Assembly (NCBI RefSeq): GCF_900115585.1
Contig: NZ_FOWZ01000003.1
Location: forward strand, 186,001-250,000
DNA: 64,000 nucleotides
DNA from: Qipengyuania nanhaisediminis
GTDB taxonomy: Bacteria; Pseudomonadota; Alphaproteobacteria; Sphingomonadales; Sphingomonadaceae
Reading direction: 5' to 3'
The position numbers and the translations under genes are program-made. Positions within the stretch are counted from its first letter, which is position 1, and the number at the start of each line of letters is the position of its first letter. Shown in pieces: positions 53,554 through 61,995 of the stretch. Under the pieces are notes generated by a model. That model had not been told where the DNA came from. It did not search any database and worked only from the letters and a program-made list of their open reading frames with translations.

Positions 53554-54822
53554 TCAGTCGACGAAATCGTCGACCCGCTCAATCACGATTGCCGGAGCCA
53601 TGCCGCCTGCCGCGCACATGGTGACGAGGCCATAGCGCTTGTCCTGGCGCTCCAGTTCGTCGACCATCGTGCCGATCAGGATGGACCCGGTTGCACCGAT
53701 GGGGTGACCAAGCGCGATCGAGCCGCCGTTCACATTGACCTTGTCCCAATCGAGGTCGAGGTCGCGCACGAACTTTGCCGCCACGACGGCGAAAGCCTCG
53801 TTGATCTCGTAAAGATCGATGTCGTCTTTGGTCAGGCCCGCCTTTTCGAGTACCTTCTTGGCGGCCGGGACAGGTGCATTGAGCATCAGCGTGGGATCGT
53901 CGCCCATGTTGGCGGTCGCAACGATACGAGCGCGCGGCTTCAGACCGTGCTTCTGCGCATATTCCTTGCTGGTAACCAGCACGGCTGCCGCACCGTCGAC
54001 CACGCCCGAGCTGTTGCCTGCGTGGTGGAAGTGCTTGATTTGAAGGTCGGGATATTTGGCATTCACGAGACCGGCGAAAGTCGTGCCGTTCTTGTCGAGC
54101 GGGACGTTGGCGATCTTCGCGAAGGCGGGCTCCAGTTCGGCAAGACCTTCTCTTGTGGTCTGGGGGCGGGGATATTCTTCCTTGTCGAGCACCACATTGC
54201 CGTCATCGTCGAGGACCGGCACGACCGACTTGTCGAAACGGCCTTCCTCGATCGCTGCAGCGGCGCGCTGCTGGCTGCGATAGCCGACTTCGTCCAGCTC
54301 TTCGCGGGTAAAGCCTTCCATCGTCGCGATGGCATCGCCGCACACGCCCTGGTGGCTCTGCGGGTGCTTGCGCATCAGGCGCTCGTTATAGCTGCCCATC
54401 ATCGGCGGGCGCATTCCGGCGGCCATCTTTTCCTTCGACATGGCGGCGGTCAGGCTCATCATCTCGGTGCCGCCTGCCACGACGCAGTCTTCCATGCCGC
54501 TCATCACTTGGGCTGCGGCGAGGGCGACGCTGGTGATGCCGCCGCCGCAGAACCGGTCTAGCGTCGTGCCTGACGAGGTGATGTCATAGCCTGCATCGAG
54601 CGCAGCCATGCGGCCAAGGTCGCCCGCCTGCATTCCGTCCTGCGTGCTGACCGACCAGATCACGTCGTCCACGGTCGCGGTGTCGAGATCGTTGCGGTCC
54701 TTGATCGCCTTGAGACAGGTCGCGGCGAGGTGCTGCGGATGCATTGCCGCCAGCGCGCCCTTGCCCTGCTTGCCGATCCCGCGCGGGGTGCGGACGGCGT
54801 CGATGATATAGGCTTCGGACAT
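53554..54822 (-). CDS. Acetyl-CoA C-acyltransferase (thiolase)
   Basis: 422 aa from ATG 54820-54822 (MSEAYIIDAVRTPRG). Thiolase family: nucleophile Cys92 in LDRFCGGGITSV (Gly-rich in place of the more common CASGL), NEAFAVVAAKF, GHPIGATGS with the catalytic His, and CAAGGMAPA with the second Cys. Its neighbours (crotonase, acyl-CoA dehydrogenase) suggest beta-oxidation or amino-acid catabolism, so it may act as degradative 3-ketoacyl-CoA thiolase rather than in acetoacetyl-CoA synthesis. Divergent from the crotonase with a shared 115-base control region. Confidence 0.93.
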   Translation of the reverse strand: MSEAYIIDAVRTPRGIGKQGKGALAAMHPQHLAATCLKAIKDRNDLDTATVDDVIWSVSTQDGMQAGDLGRMAALDAGYDITSSGTTLDRFCGGGITSVALAAAQVMSGMEDCVVAGGTEMMSLTAAMSKEKMAAGMRPPMMGSYNERLMRKHPQSHQGVCGDAIATMEGFTREELDEVGYRSQQRAAAAIEEGRFDKSVVPVLDDDGNVVLDKEEYPRPQTTREGLAELEPAFAKIANVPLDKNGTTFAGLVNAKYPDLQIKHFHHAGNSSGVVDGAAAVLVTSKEYAQKHGLKPRARIVATANMGDDPTLMLNAPVPAAKKVLEKAGLTKDDIDLYEINEAFAVVAAKFVRDLDLDWDKVNVNGGSIALGHPIGATGSILIGTMVDELERQDKRYGLVTMCAAGGMAPAIVIERVDDFVD

Positions 54823-54872
54823 GGCGTGTTCCTCTCTCGGCTTGTCGAATCTTGCGGCTTTTGCCGGTTGAC

Positions 54873-54884
54873 GTTTGCGTAAAC
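54873..54884. promoter_or_regulatory. Palindrome in the thiolase/crotonase divergent promoter
   Basis: GTTTGCGTAAAC is a 12-base near-palindrome (10 of 12 symmetric) overlapping a TTGACG at 54868-54873 that could be a -35 element. It is the only clear inverted repeat between the two divergent acyl-CoA genes, and its ACGTTTGCGTAAAC context resembles sites of LiuR/PsrA-type regulators of acyl-CoA catabolism; that assignment is a guess. Confidence 0.4.
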
Positions 54885-54937
54885 CTCCCGCAGCAAGGGC
54901 GCAAGAACAGTTTCTATTTGCAATGGAGAGAGCGAGC

Positions 54938-55699
54938 ATGTCGGAAGAAGTCCTGACCGAAGTGGACAACGGTGTCCTGATCGTCACGATCAACCGCCCC
55001 GAAGCGAAGAATGCGATGACGAAGGCCGCGGCCGAAGGGATTGCCGCAGCGATGGACCGGCTCGATGCGGAAGACGACCTGCGCGTCGGAATCCTGACCG
55101 GTGCAGGCGGCACCTTCTGTTCGGGCATGGACCTCAAGGGCTTCCTGCGCGGCGAATCGCCTAGCATCGAAGGGCGCGGTTTCGGCGGTATCGTCCAGGC
55201 TCCCCCGAAGAAGCCGCTGATCGCCGCAGTCGAAGGTTACGCGCTGGCAGGCGGGCTCGAACTGATGATCGCCTGCGACCTGGTGGTTGCGCACAAGGAT
55301 GCGAAGTTCGGCATTCCCGAAGCCAAGCGCGGCCTTGTGGCTGCGGCAGGCGGCGTCATGATGCTGCCCGACCAGATCCCGGAACGGGTCGCCATGGAGC
55401 TGGCGCTGACCGGTGACTTCATCGGCTCGGAACGGGCGTACGAGCTTGGCTTCATCAACCGTGTGACCGATGGCTCCGCTCTCGACGGGGCGAAGGAACT
55501 TGCTGCCAAGATCGCGGAAAACGGACCGCTGGCGGTTCGCGTATCGAAGCAGATCATGAAGGAATCGCGCGGCTGGGCGATGGATGAACGCTATGACAAG
55601 CAAGCCCAGCTGATCGGCCCTGTCTTCGTGTCCGAAGACGCGCGCGAAGGCGCGGCCGCCTTTGCCGAAAAGCGCAAGCCGAACTGGAAGGGCAAATAA
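54938..55699 (+). CDS. Enoyl-CoA hydratase/isomerase family protein
   Basis: Crotonase fold, 253 aa from ATG 54938 with GGAGAG 6 bases upstream; an ATG at 54923 lacks a ribosome site. Both catalytic Glu of hydratases appear to be kept: one in ALAGGLELMIACD, the other in FGIPEAKRGLVAAAGG. The oxyanion-hole block is TFCSGMDLKGFL. Probably the hydratase step of a beta-oxidation-like pathway with the neighbouring dehydrogenase and thiolase; it is 41 bases upstream of the dehydrogenase. Confidence 0.9.
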   Translation: MSEEVLTEVDNGVLIVTINRPEAKNAMTKAAAEGIAAAMDRLDAEDDLRVGILTGAGGTFCSGMDLKGFLRGESPSIEGRGFGGIVQAPPKKPLIAAVEGYALAGGLELMIACDLVVAHKDAKFGIPEAKRGLVAAAGGVMMLPDQIPERVAMELALTGDFIGSERAYELGFINRVTDGSALDGAKELAAKIAENGPLAVRVSKQIMKESRGWAMDERYDKQAQLIGPVFVSEDAREGAAAFAEKRKPNWKGK

Positions 55700-55740
55700 G
55701 CCCCGTACCGACAAGAGGATAATCGAGAGGAACCCCATCA

Positions 55741-56904
55741 ATGCCCGTCATCGACGTACCGCAGCCGGAATTCATGGAAGACGAGGAGATCTCGATCTTC
55801 GCCGACGCCGTCGGAAAGTTCTACCAGCAGCATGCCCCCGAAAAACGCATCCTCAAGTGGCGCGAAGAAGGCCAGGTCGAACGCGATTTCTGGCGTGAAG
55901 CGGGTGAGGCGGGCCTTCTCGGCGTATCTGTGCCGGAGGAATATGGCGGCCACGGCGGCGATTTCCGGCACGAGATGGTGGTCATCGACCAGCAGGCGAA
56001 GCACGGCGTCGAAGGCTTCGCTGCCAGCCTGCACAACACCGTCATCCTGCCTTACCTCGTGCGCCACGGCACCGAAGAGCAGAAGAAGAAGTACCTGCCC
56101 AAGCTCGTCACCGGCGAGCTGGTGAGCGCGATTGCGATGACGGAACCGGGCGTCGGCTCCGACCTGCAGAGCATTACCACCACGGCACTGAAGGACGGCA
56201 ACGGCTACCGCATCAACGGCGCCAAGACCTATATCTCCAACGGTCAGACTGCCGATTTCATCATCGTTGTCGCCAAGACCGACCCGAACGAGCGCGCCAA
56301 GGGCATTTCGCTCATGCTGCTCGAGACGGAAGGCGCCGAAGGGTTCCAGCGCGGCAAGAAGCTCGACAAGATCGGCATGGATGCTGCGGATACCTCGGAG
56401 CTGTTCTTCGACGATGTCTTCGTCCCGGCCGAAAACGTGCTCGGCGGTGAAGAGGGCAAGGGCTTCTACCAGCTCATGGGCGAATTGCCGCAAGAGCGCC
56501 TGATCATCGCCATGGGCGCCATGACAGGAATCGAGAAAGCGCTCGAGACGACGATGGAATTCGTCAAGTCGCGCAAGGCTTTCGGCCAGACCATCTGGGA
56601 TTTCCAGAACACGCAATTCGTCATGGCTGACCTGAAGGCGCGGGCGACCGCGGCGCGGGTCTTCGTCAACGACTGCATCGAAAAGCACCTCCAGCGCGAA
56701 CTCAGCGTCGATACGGCCTGCATGGCGAAGTACTGGGTCACCGAACTGCAGGGCGAAGTGGTCGACAAGTGCCTGCAATTCCACGGCGGTGCCGGCTATA
56801 TTAACGATTACCCGATCGCCCGCATGTACCGCGACAGCCGTATCACCCGCATTTTCGGCGGTTCGAACGAAGTCATGAAGATGGTGATTGCCCGCTCCAT
56901 GTAG
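55741..56904 (+). CDS. Acyl-CoA dehydrogenase
   Basis: 387 aa FAD enzyme of the acyl-CoA dehydrogenase family. LLGVSVPEEYGGHGGD, AMTEPGVGSDL (substrate/FAD site), TYISNGQTADF, SRKAFGQTIWDFQNTQF and QFHGGAGYINDYPIARMYRD are all typical. At the C-terminus the segment that carries the base in medium-chain enzymes (YEGT) reads FGGSNEVMK, so the base must come from another helix, as in isovaleryl- and long-chain-type enzymes. Substrate not predictable. Follows the crotonase in the same direction. Confidence 0.92.
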   Translation: MPVIDVPQPEFMEDEEISIFADAVGKFYQQHAPEKRILKWREEGQVERDFWREAGEAGLLGVSVPEEYGGHGGDFRHEMVVIDQQAKHGVEGFAASLHNTVILPYLVRHGTEEQKKKYLPKLVTGELVSAIAMTEPGVGSDLQSITTTALKDGNGYRINGAKTYISNGQTADFIIVVAKTDPNERAKGISLMLLETEGAEGFQRGKKLDKIGMDAADTSELFFDDVFVPAENVLGGEEGKGFYQLMGELPQERLIIAMGAMTGIEKALETTMEFVKSRKAFGQTIWDFQNTQFVMADLKARATAARVFVNDCIEKHLQRELSVDTACMAKYWVTELQGEVVDKCLQFHGGAGYINDYPIARMYRDSRITRIFGGSNEVMKMVIARSM

Positions 56905-56961
56905 TTCCTTCCCCTCCCCGCTCGGGCTAGGCCGTTACCAAGCCTGACGGGGAGCGGACGC

Positions 56962-57480
56962 TTGCGCAGAAGAAAGGCCAGACCGATATCGCGATACGGC
57001 TTGCTGATGGCGGCATTCGTCGCCGTCGCGATGATATTCGGCGGGGGCGGTTCGCCGAGCCCGAAGGCGGAAATCATTGTCCAGCTGGGTTTCGTCGCTG
57101 CGCTGATCGGCTGGGTGTGGTGGGCGCCCGGCAGGCATGACGAACCCTTGCTGCCCGTTCCGCGCGAGCTTGTCTGGCTTGGCGGTATCCTGATTGGCCT
57201 ACCGCTGTTGCAACTGGTACCTTGGCCACCGGGACTCTGGCAGGCTTTGCCCGGTCGCGAACTGGAAACCGCGTCGCTCTCCCTCTTCGGCGGAGCCGCA
57301 ACCTGGCAAACGATCAGCGTCAGTCCTTCGAGAACCTTAGCCGGTCTGCTTGCGCTGGTCCCTGCCGTTGCAACCATGTGGGCGACTGCAAAACTGCCGC
57401 CGCACGATCGGCGAACAATCATTCTTACAGTAGCTTGCCTTGCCCTGGAGCGGCGTTCGGGATCACGACGCGCGGGGTAG
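56962..57480 (+). pseudogene. O-antigen ligase-like gene, 3'-truncated
   Basis: 172 codons from a TTG (56962) preceded by GGGGAG. The product has membrane segments GLLMAAFVAVAMIFGGGG, IIVQLGFVAALIGWVWW, LVWLGGILIGLPLLQLV, ISVSPSRTLAGLLALVPAVA and the beginning of a fifth (TIILTVACLAL), the layout of the N-terminal third of O-antigen ligase/polymerase family proteins of over 400 residues. After LAL the reading changes to ERRSGSRRAG and stops, because the sequence runs into the tail of an oppositely oriented glycosyltransferase fragment. Therefore a broken gene, not a small functional protein. Confidence 0.72.
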
Positions 57481-58000
57481 CGGGCTGCTGCCGTTCGATA
57501 TCCGCCGCTTCGCCCTGCGTGAGGGCATGGAACAGCGATGCCTGGTTCAGGGCGGCGTCTTCCCACAGCAACCGGGCGAGATGCTTTTTCCAGGCGTTGC
57601 GCGAAGTAATCCAAGGATCGAGCATGCCGTGGGGGCTTACCACCAGCGGTTTGCCCGTTCTCCGCGCCCAGTCGCCCGCTGCCTTCACCGGATATTGCCA
57701 GATGCCGTGAAGGTGGAGCAGGTCCAGCTTCGCGGCATCGAGCAAAGCCCGCAATCCGGGCGCATAGGCAAGCGCAGCAGGGCCCCGGGGCGTGGCCAGA
57801 TGCCGCTCGATACCTTCGAGACGCCAGGCGTCCTGTGCTGCGGCCTCGTCCTCGACACCCAGCACGACGGGCAGGGCGCCGAGGCTGCGCAGCATCTCTG
57901 CCTGCGCGACTACGGCTTCGAACACGCCGCCGTTGCGGCGGGAGACCCACGAGGACAGCAGGCCGACCCGCTTGCCCGCGAGGGGGGAGGGGTTGCTCAG
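57425..58000 (-). pseudogene. GT4 glycosyltransferase, N-terminal half only
   Basis: Reading frame of 191 codons. Homology to the N-terminal donor-free Rossmann half of family 4 glycosyltransferases starts near the left end of FAH: KRVGLLSSWVSRRNGGVFEA, then LLHLHGIWQYP, VVSPHGMLDPW, and VVIPNAAP, where the second domain should begin. Instead it ends with GQGKLL and stop. The natural start position, overlapping the fahA stop, reads CTG (57998-58000) instead of ATG; the first orthodox start is GTG at 57923-57925, inside the first strand-loop. The UDP-sugar binding C-terminal half is absent. Probably inactive. Confidence 0.72.
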
Positions 58001-59007
58001 GCCTCGACGACCTTCTGTTCGATAGCGCCGAAGATCGAGTGGCCTTCCGCGTCCTTCATTTCCACGCGGACCGTATCGCCGGGCGCCATGAACCGCGTCT
58101 TGGCCTCACCATCGGCAATCGTTTCGATCATGCGGATTTCCGCGATGCAGCTATAGCCGAGGCCGCCTTCGGAAACAGGCTTGCCCGGATCGCCATCGGG
58201 GCCCTGGTTGGAGACCGTGCCCGATCCGATGATCGTGCCCGCACCCAGATCGCGCGTCTTGGCGGCATGGGCCACCAGGTCCGCGAGGCTGAAAGTTGCA
58301 TCGACGCCCGCATTGGCGCGGCCGAAGGGTTCGCCGTTGTAATCGACCATCAACGGCAGGTGGATGACGCTGCCTTTCCACGCATCGCCAAGCTCGTCGG
58401 GAGTGACGGCAACGGGGCTGAAGGCGCTCGCCGGCTTGGACTGGAAGAAGCCGAAGCCCTTTGCCAGTTCGCCCGGGATCAGACCGCGTAGCGACACGTC
58501 GTTCACCAGCATGACCAGCTTAATGTGGTCCGCCGCCTCTTCGCTCGAGACGCCCATCGGCACGTCATCGGTGATGACCGCGATTTCGCCTTCCATATCG
58601 CAGCCCCACTTGGTGTCCTTGAGCGGGATGTCGTCGCGCGGGGCGAGGAACTTGTCGCTGCCGCCCTGGTACATCAGGGGGTCGTGGTAGAAGCTCTCCG
58701 GCACTTCCGCGCCGCGCGCCTTACGCACCAGTTCGACGTGGTTGATATAGGCCGAGCCGTCTGCCCACTGGTAAGCACGCGGCAGGGGCGAATGCGCCTC
58801 GCGTTCGTGGAAGCGTTCGCACGGCACGGTCTGGTGCTCGACATCGGTGTAAAGCGCATTCAGCTTCGGCGCGATCTCGTCCCAATTGTCGAGCGCGGCC
58901 TGCATGGTGGGCGCGATGTTGTCGGCGGCGCAGTAGCGGGTGAGGTCTTTCGATACGACCACCAGCTTGCCGTCGCGGGTTCCGTCCTTGAGTGTGGCGA
59001 GCTTCAT
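57997..59007 (-). CDS. fahA: Fumarylacetoacetate hydrolase
   Basis: Final step of tyrosine/homogentisate catabolism, giving fumarate and acetoacetate. 336 aa from ATG 59005-59007 (MKLATLKDGTRDGKLVVVS). Metal site GCDMEGEIAVI, LVNDVSLRG, GFFQSKPASAFSP and IIGSGTVSNQGP are FAH-superfamily blocks. It follows maiA with a 4-base gap, so the two form an operon. Homogentisate dioxygenase is not in the window. Confidence 0.93.
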   Translation of the reverse strand: MKLATLKDGTRDGKLVVVSKDLTRYCAADNIAPTMQAALDNWDEIAPKLNALYTDVEHQTVPCERFHEREAHSPLPRAYQWADGSAYINHVELVRKARGAEVPESFYHDPLMYQGGSDKFLAPRDDIPLKDTKWGCDMEGEIAVITDDVPMGVSSEEAADHIKLVMLVNDVSLRGLIPGELAKGFGFFQSKPASAFSPVAVTPDELGDAWKGSVIHLPLMVDYNGEPFGRANAGVDATFSLADLVAHAAKTRDLGAGTIIGSGTVSNQGPDGDPGKPVSEGGLGYSCIAEIRMIETIADGEAKTRFMAPGDTVRVEMKDAEGHSIFGAIEQKVVEA

Positions 59008-59011
59008 GGGG

Positions 59012-59656
59012 TCATTTCCTCTCTGGATTGTCGATTTGGTTGTCCGGATGGGCGCGCTGGAAAGCGGGCAGGGCCAGGCAGGCCTGTTCGATCCGGGTGA
59101 TGCGGGGCTTGTCGCTGAAGTGGAAGCCGAACCGCTGCGCGTTGTAGACCTGCGGCAGCAGGCAGACTTCGAAGAAGCCGGGCGCGTCGAACAGGAAGTC
59201 GCCCGTGTCCAATTGCGCGAGCCGCGCTTCGAGCGGGTCGAGCGTGCGCGCGAGCCAGTGGCGATACCATACGCCGATCTCGTCCTGCGACTTGCCGTAT
59301 TCATTGGCGAGGTACTTGAGTACCGGCAGGTTCAGCGGCGCATGCAACTCTGTCGCAATCGCATATGCGAGTTCGCGCGCGACGTAGCGGTCTTCGATAT
59401 CGGAAGGCAGCAGCGGCTGTTCGGGATAGGCGTCGTCGAGCCATTCCAGCTGCGCCATCGATTGGACCCGATCCTTGCCGTCTGCTTCCAGCAGCGGCAC
59501 CGATCCGAAGGGATTGCGGCTGGTGAAGGCTTCGCCCTTCTGTTCCGAGGTGAGCAGGTTCACCGGGACGTATTCATACTCCAGACCCTTCAGCTCCAGC
59601 GCGATGCGCAGGCGGTAGCTCGTCGAGGAGCGGTAGTAACCGTGCAGCTTCATCAT
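59012..59656 (-). CDS. maiA: Maleylacetoacetate isomerase (zeta-class GST)
   Basis: 214 aa, glutathione-dependent isomerisation of maleylacetoacetate to fumarylacetoacetate. Zeta-class active site motif RSSTSYRLRIALELKG near the N-terminus, NPFGSVPLLEADG (glutathione binding) and PQVYNAQRFGF near the C-terminus. ATG ATG at 59651-59656 follows GGAG; the first is taken. Coupled upstream by ATGA to a small open frame and downstream to fahA. Confidence 0.95.
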   Translation of the reverse strand: MMKLHGYYRSSTSYRLRIALELKGLEYEYVPVNLLTSEQKGEAFTSRNPFGSVPLLEADGKDRVQSMAQLEWLDDAYPEQPLLPSDIEDRYVARELAYAIATELHAPLNLPVLKYLANEYGKSQDEIGVWYRHWLARTLDPLEARLAQLDTGDFLFDAPGFFEVCLLPQVYNAQRFGFHFSDKPRITRIEQACLALPAFQRAHPDNQIDNPERK

Positions 59657-59805
59657 GCGGCGTCTCCTACAGAGTGGAACATGTGGAACACGGTCCAGGC
59701 GAAATAAACGCGGGACCCGCCAAACCCGTCGAAACCGGGGCACAGGACGGGTTCGGAGCGGTTCATACGAACCTGATGCCCGTGTTCCTGAAAGTAGGAA
59801 AGCAC
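59653..59805 (-). CDS. Possible small protein coupled to maiA
   Basis: A 50-codon frame from GTG 59803-59805 (VLSYFQEHGHQVRMNRSEPV) to a TGA that overlaps the maiA ATG. The product is rich in aromatic residues and Gly (GFDGFGGSRVYFAWTVFHMF), not the Arg/Ala-rich look of most shadow frames here. It fills most of the gap between the glutaryl-CoA dehydrogenase stop (59807) and maiA. No family recognised; it could instead be an untranslated leader. Confidence 0.35.
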   Translation of the reverse strand: MLSYFQEHGHQVRMNRSEPVLCPGFDGFGGSRVYFAWTVFHMFHSVGDAA

Positions 59806-59806
59806 A

Positions 59807-60991
59807 TCAGAAAGCGGCGATCCCCGTGATGGCGCGGCCAAGGATCAGCGCATGAACGTCATGCGTGCCTTCGTAGGTGTTGACCGTTTCCAGGTTCACC
59901 ATGTGACGGATCACCTGATATTCTTCGGAAATGCCGTTGCCGCCGTGCATGTCACGCGACTTGCGGGCGATATCGAGCGCCTTGCCGACGTTGTTGCGCT
60001 TCACGATCGAGATCATGTCGGGGGCGAACTTGCCCTCGTCCATCAGGCGGCCGACACGCAGGGATCCCTGCAGGCCGAGCGCAATCTCGCTCATCATGTC
60101 GGCAAGCTTCAATTGGTAAAGCTGCTTGGAGGCAAGCGGCACGCCGAACTGCTGGCGGTCGAGGCCGTACTGGCGCGCGGCGTGGAGGCAGAATTCCGCA
60201 GCACCCATGGCGCCCCAGCTAATGCCGTAACGCGCACGGTTGAGGCAGCCGAAGGGACCCTTGAGGCCCTGCACTTCGGGCAGCAGCGCATCGGCGCCGA
60301 CCTTGACCTCGTCCATGACGATCATGCCGGTGGTCGATGCACGCAGCGATAGCTTGCCTTCGATCTTGGGAGCGGAAAGACCTTCCATGCCCTTTTCAAG
60401 GACAAAGCCGCGAATGCCGCCGCCATGCGCCTCGCTCTTCGCCCAGACGACGAAAACGTCGGCGAAGGGCGCGTTGGAAATCCAGGTCTTGGAACCGGAA
60501 ATCTTGTAGCCGTCGCCATCCTTTTTCGCGACGGTCTTCATGCCGCCCGGATCGGAACCCGCGTCGGGTTCTGTCAGGCCGAAGCAGCCGATCAGTTTGC
60601 CGCTGGCAAGGCCGGGCAGGTACTTCTTCTTCTGCTCTTCCGAACCATAGGCATGGATCGGGTACATCACGAGGCTGGACTGGACCGAGGCCATGGAGCG
60701 GTAACCGCTGTCGACGCGTTCGATCTCGCGGGCGATCAGGCCGTAGGCGACATAGCTCGCACCGGCGCCGCCGTATTCTTCGGGCACGGTCGCGCCGAGC
60801 AGACCGGCCTGTCCCATCAGCGGGAAGAGTTCGGGCGCATCGAGCTCTTCGCGATAGGCGTCCGTGACGCGCGGCTGCAGTTCGCTTTGCGCGAACCCGT
60901 GCGCGGCGTCGCGGATCATCCGCTCTTCCTCGGTCAGCTGGTCTTCGAGATTGAAGGGGTCGTCCCAGGCGAAAGGCACCATGCCGGCCAT
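59807..60991 (-). CDS. gcdH: Glutaryl-CoA dehydrogenase
   Basis: 394 aa acyl-CoA dehydrogenase that oxidises and decarboxylates glutaryl-CoA to crotonyl-CoA in lysine and tryptophan breakdown. It retains the catalytic Glu374 in [20 protein letters not shown], which is close to the mammalian GCDH C-terminus, as well as [15 protein letters not shown] and [17 protein letters not shown]-terminal [19 protein letters not shown] is also GCDH-like. Same strand and just upstream of maiA. Confidence 0.93.
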   Translation of the reverse strand: MAGMVPFAWDDPFNLEDQLTEEERMIRDAAHGFAQSELQPRVTDAYREELDAPELFPLMGQAGLLGATVPEEYGGAGASYVAYGLIAREIERVDSGYRSMASVQSSLVMYPIHAYGSEEQKKKYLPGLASGKLIGCFGLTEPDAGSDPGGMKTVAKKDGDGYKISGSKTWISNAPFADVFVVWAKSEAHGGGIRGFVLEKGMEGLSAPKIEGKLSLRASTTGMIVMDEVKVGADALLPEVQGLKGPFGCLNRARYGISWGAMGAAEFCLHAARQYGLDRQQFGVPLASKQLYQLKLADMMSEIALGLQGSLRVGRLMDEGKFAPDMISIVKRNNVGKALDIARKSRDMHGGNGISEEYQVIRHMVNLETVNTYEGTHDVHALILGRAITGIAAF

Positions 60992-61051
60992 ATAGTCTCC
61001 TCTGTTACGTGATTGCCGATGGCACCATGCGCTGTGCGGTGCAAGGGGGAG

Positions 61052-61498
61052 TCAGGCGACTTCTGCGCCGTGACCGGTGAACAGGGCGTATTCGGTTTCG
61101 TCGCACAGGCCCGTCACCCATTCATCGCCCACTTTCAGCCAGGCGTGGAAGCGGTTTTCCTGGGCGCCGTCCAGCCGGGTTCCGATGAAGAGGTCCGCTT
61201 CGATACCGCGACGCTGCAACATGCTGCGTGCGGCAAGTGCTTGGGGCAGGCAGTTGGGTGAACCGGGCACGTTGCGAAGCGCCCTCGCGATGGCAAAGCG
61301 CGTGCGTCTCGTGACTTCCAGCTCGGCTCCTTGGGGAGTGCCGGTGCGCGGTGCGCCGACCGATACGAAGCGTTCATGCCACCTCCCCGAGGCCACTCCG
61401 GCCACCAATGCCTTGGCGTAAAGCAGCGCGGCCATGGCCTCGAACGTGGCGAGGCGATCGGCGCTGTCGAGCGCGAGAAAGGTGCGCAGCTTCGGCAT
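61052..61498 (-). CDS. Transglutaminase-like lasso peptide B2-type protein, orphan
   Basis: 148 aa of the Transglut_core3 family, the leader-peptidase (B2) family of lasso peptide biosynthesis. Cys83 in SPNCLPQALAARSML, His118 in NRFHAWLKVGDEWV and Asp133 form a plausible papain-like triad. N-terminal residues 1-70 are helical. No lasso cyclase (asparagine-synthetase-like), precursor peptide or transporter is nearby, so it may process something else. Standalone copies are common in sphingomonads (from memory). Start at ATG 61498. Confidence 0.72.
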   Translation of the reverse strand: MPKLRTFLALDSADRLATFEAMAALLYAKALVAGVASGRWHERFVSVGAPRTGTPQGAELEVTRRTRFAIARALRNVPGSPNCLPQALAARSMLQRRGIEADLFIGTRLDGAQENRFHAWLKVGDEWVTGLCDETEYALFTGHGAEVA

Positions 61499-61535
61499 TA
61501 CCGCGGCAGATTACCACGTTTTCGGGCGGAAAGCC

Positions 61536-61922
61536 TCAATTTACGTGGGGCAGCGCCTTGCGGCAGTCCTCGGTACACTCGCGGCACATCTTGGCGCAGA
61601 GCTGGCAATGCGGATTGTCATGCTGCGAACATTCTTCGGCGCAGGTCTCGCATGCCTTGATGCAGGCTTCCATCTGGGCGCGAAGGACATCGATGTTCTG
61701 GGCCGTGCGGCGAACGGCAAGGCGAGCCGTGGCAGCGCAGACTTCGGCGCAGTCGAGGCAGTTCCGGATGCACTGCGCCATATCCATGTCCTCTGCCACG
61801 CAGGCATCGGCGCAGGAGGTGCAGAAGAGCGAGCACAGCATGGCATGGCGTGCAGCGAGGACGAGTTCCTCGGTCTCGTTTTCGACTTGCGGATGGGCTG
61901 CGATCATTGACGGAAGCGACAT
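61536..61922 (-). CDS. Cys-rich four-helix copper-storage-like protein (DUF326)
   Basis: 128 aa with 17 cysteines, nearly all placed at 3-4 residue intervals on predicted helices: LCSLFCTSCADAC, CIRNCLDCAEVC, CIKACETCAEEC and HCQLCAKMCRECTEDC. This is the Csp/DUF326 four-helix bundle that binds many Cu(I) ions inside the tube. No signal peptide (MSLPSMIAAHPQ), so it matches the cytosolic Csp3 type. A role in copper buffering is inferred; no copper exporter lies nearby. Confidence 0.85.
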   Translation of the reverse strand: MSLPSMIAAHPQVENETEELVLAARHAMLCSLFCTSCADACVAEDMDMAQCIRNCLDCAEVCAATARLAVRRTAQNIDVLRAQMEACIKACETCAEECSQHDNPHCQLCAKMCRECTEDCRKALPHVN

Positions 61923-61995
61923 AGCGATCTCCTTGAATTGCCTTGGCTTTCAATCAAGGCAATGGAGCGCCAGCCGCTTCGTTCCGGCAATGGGG

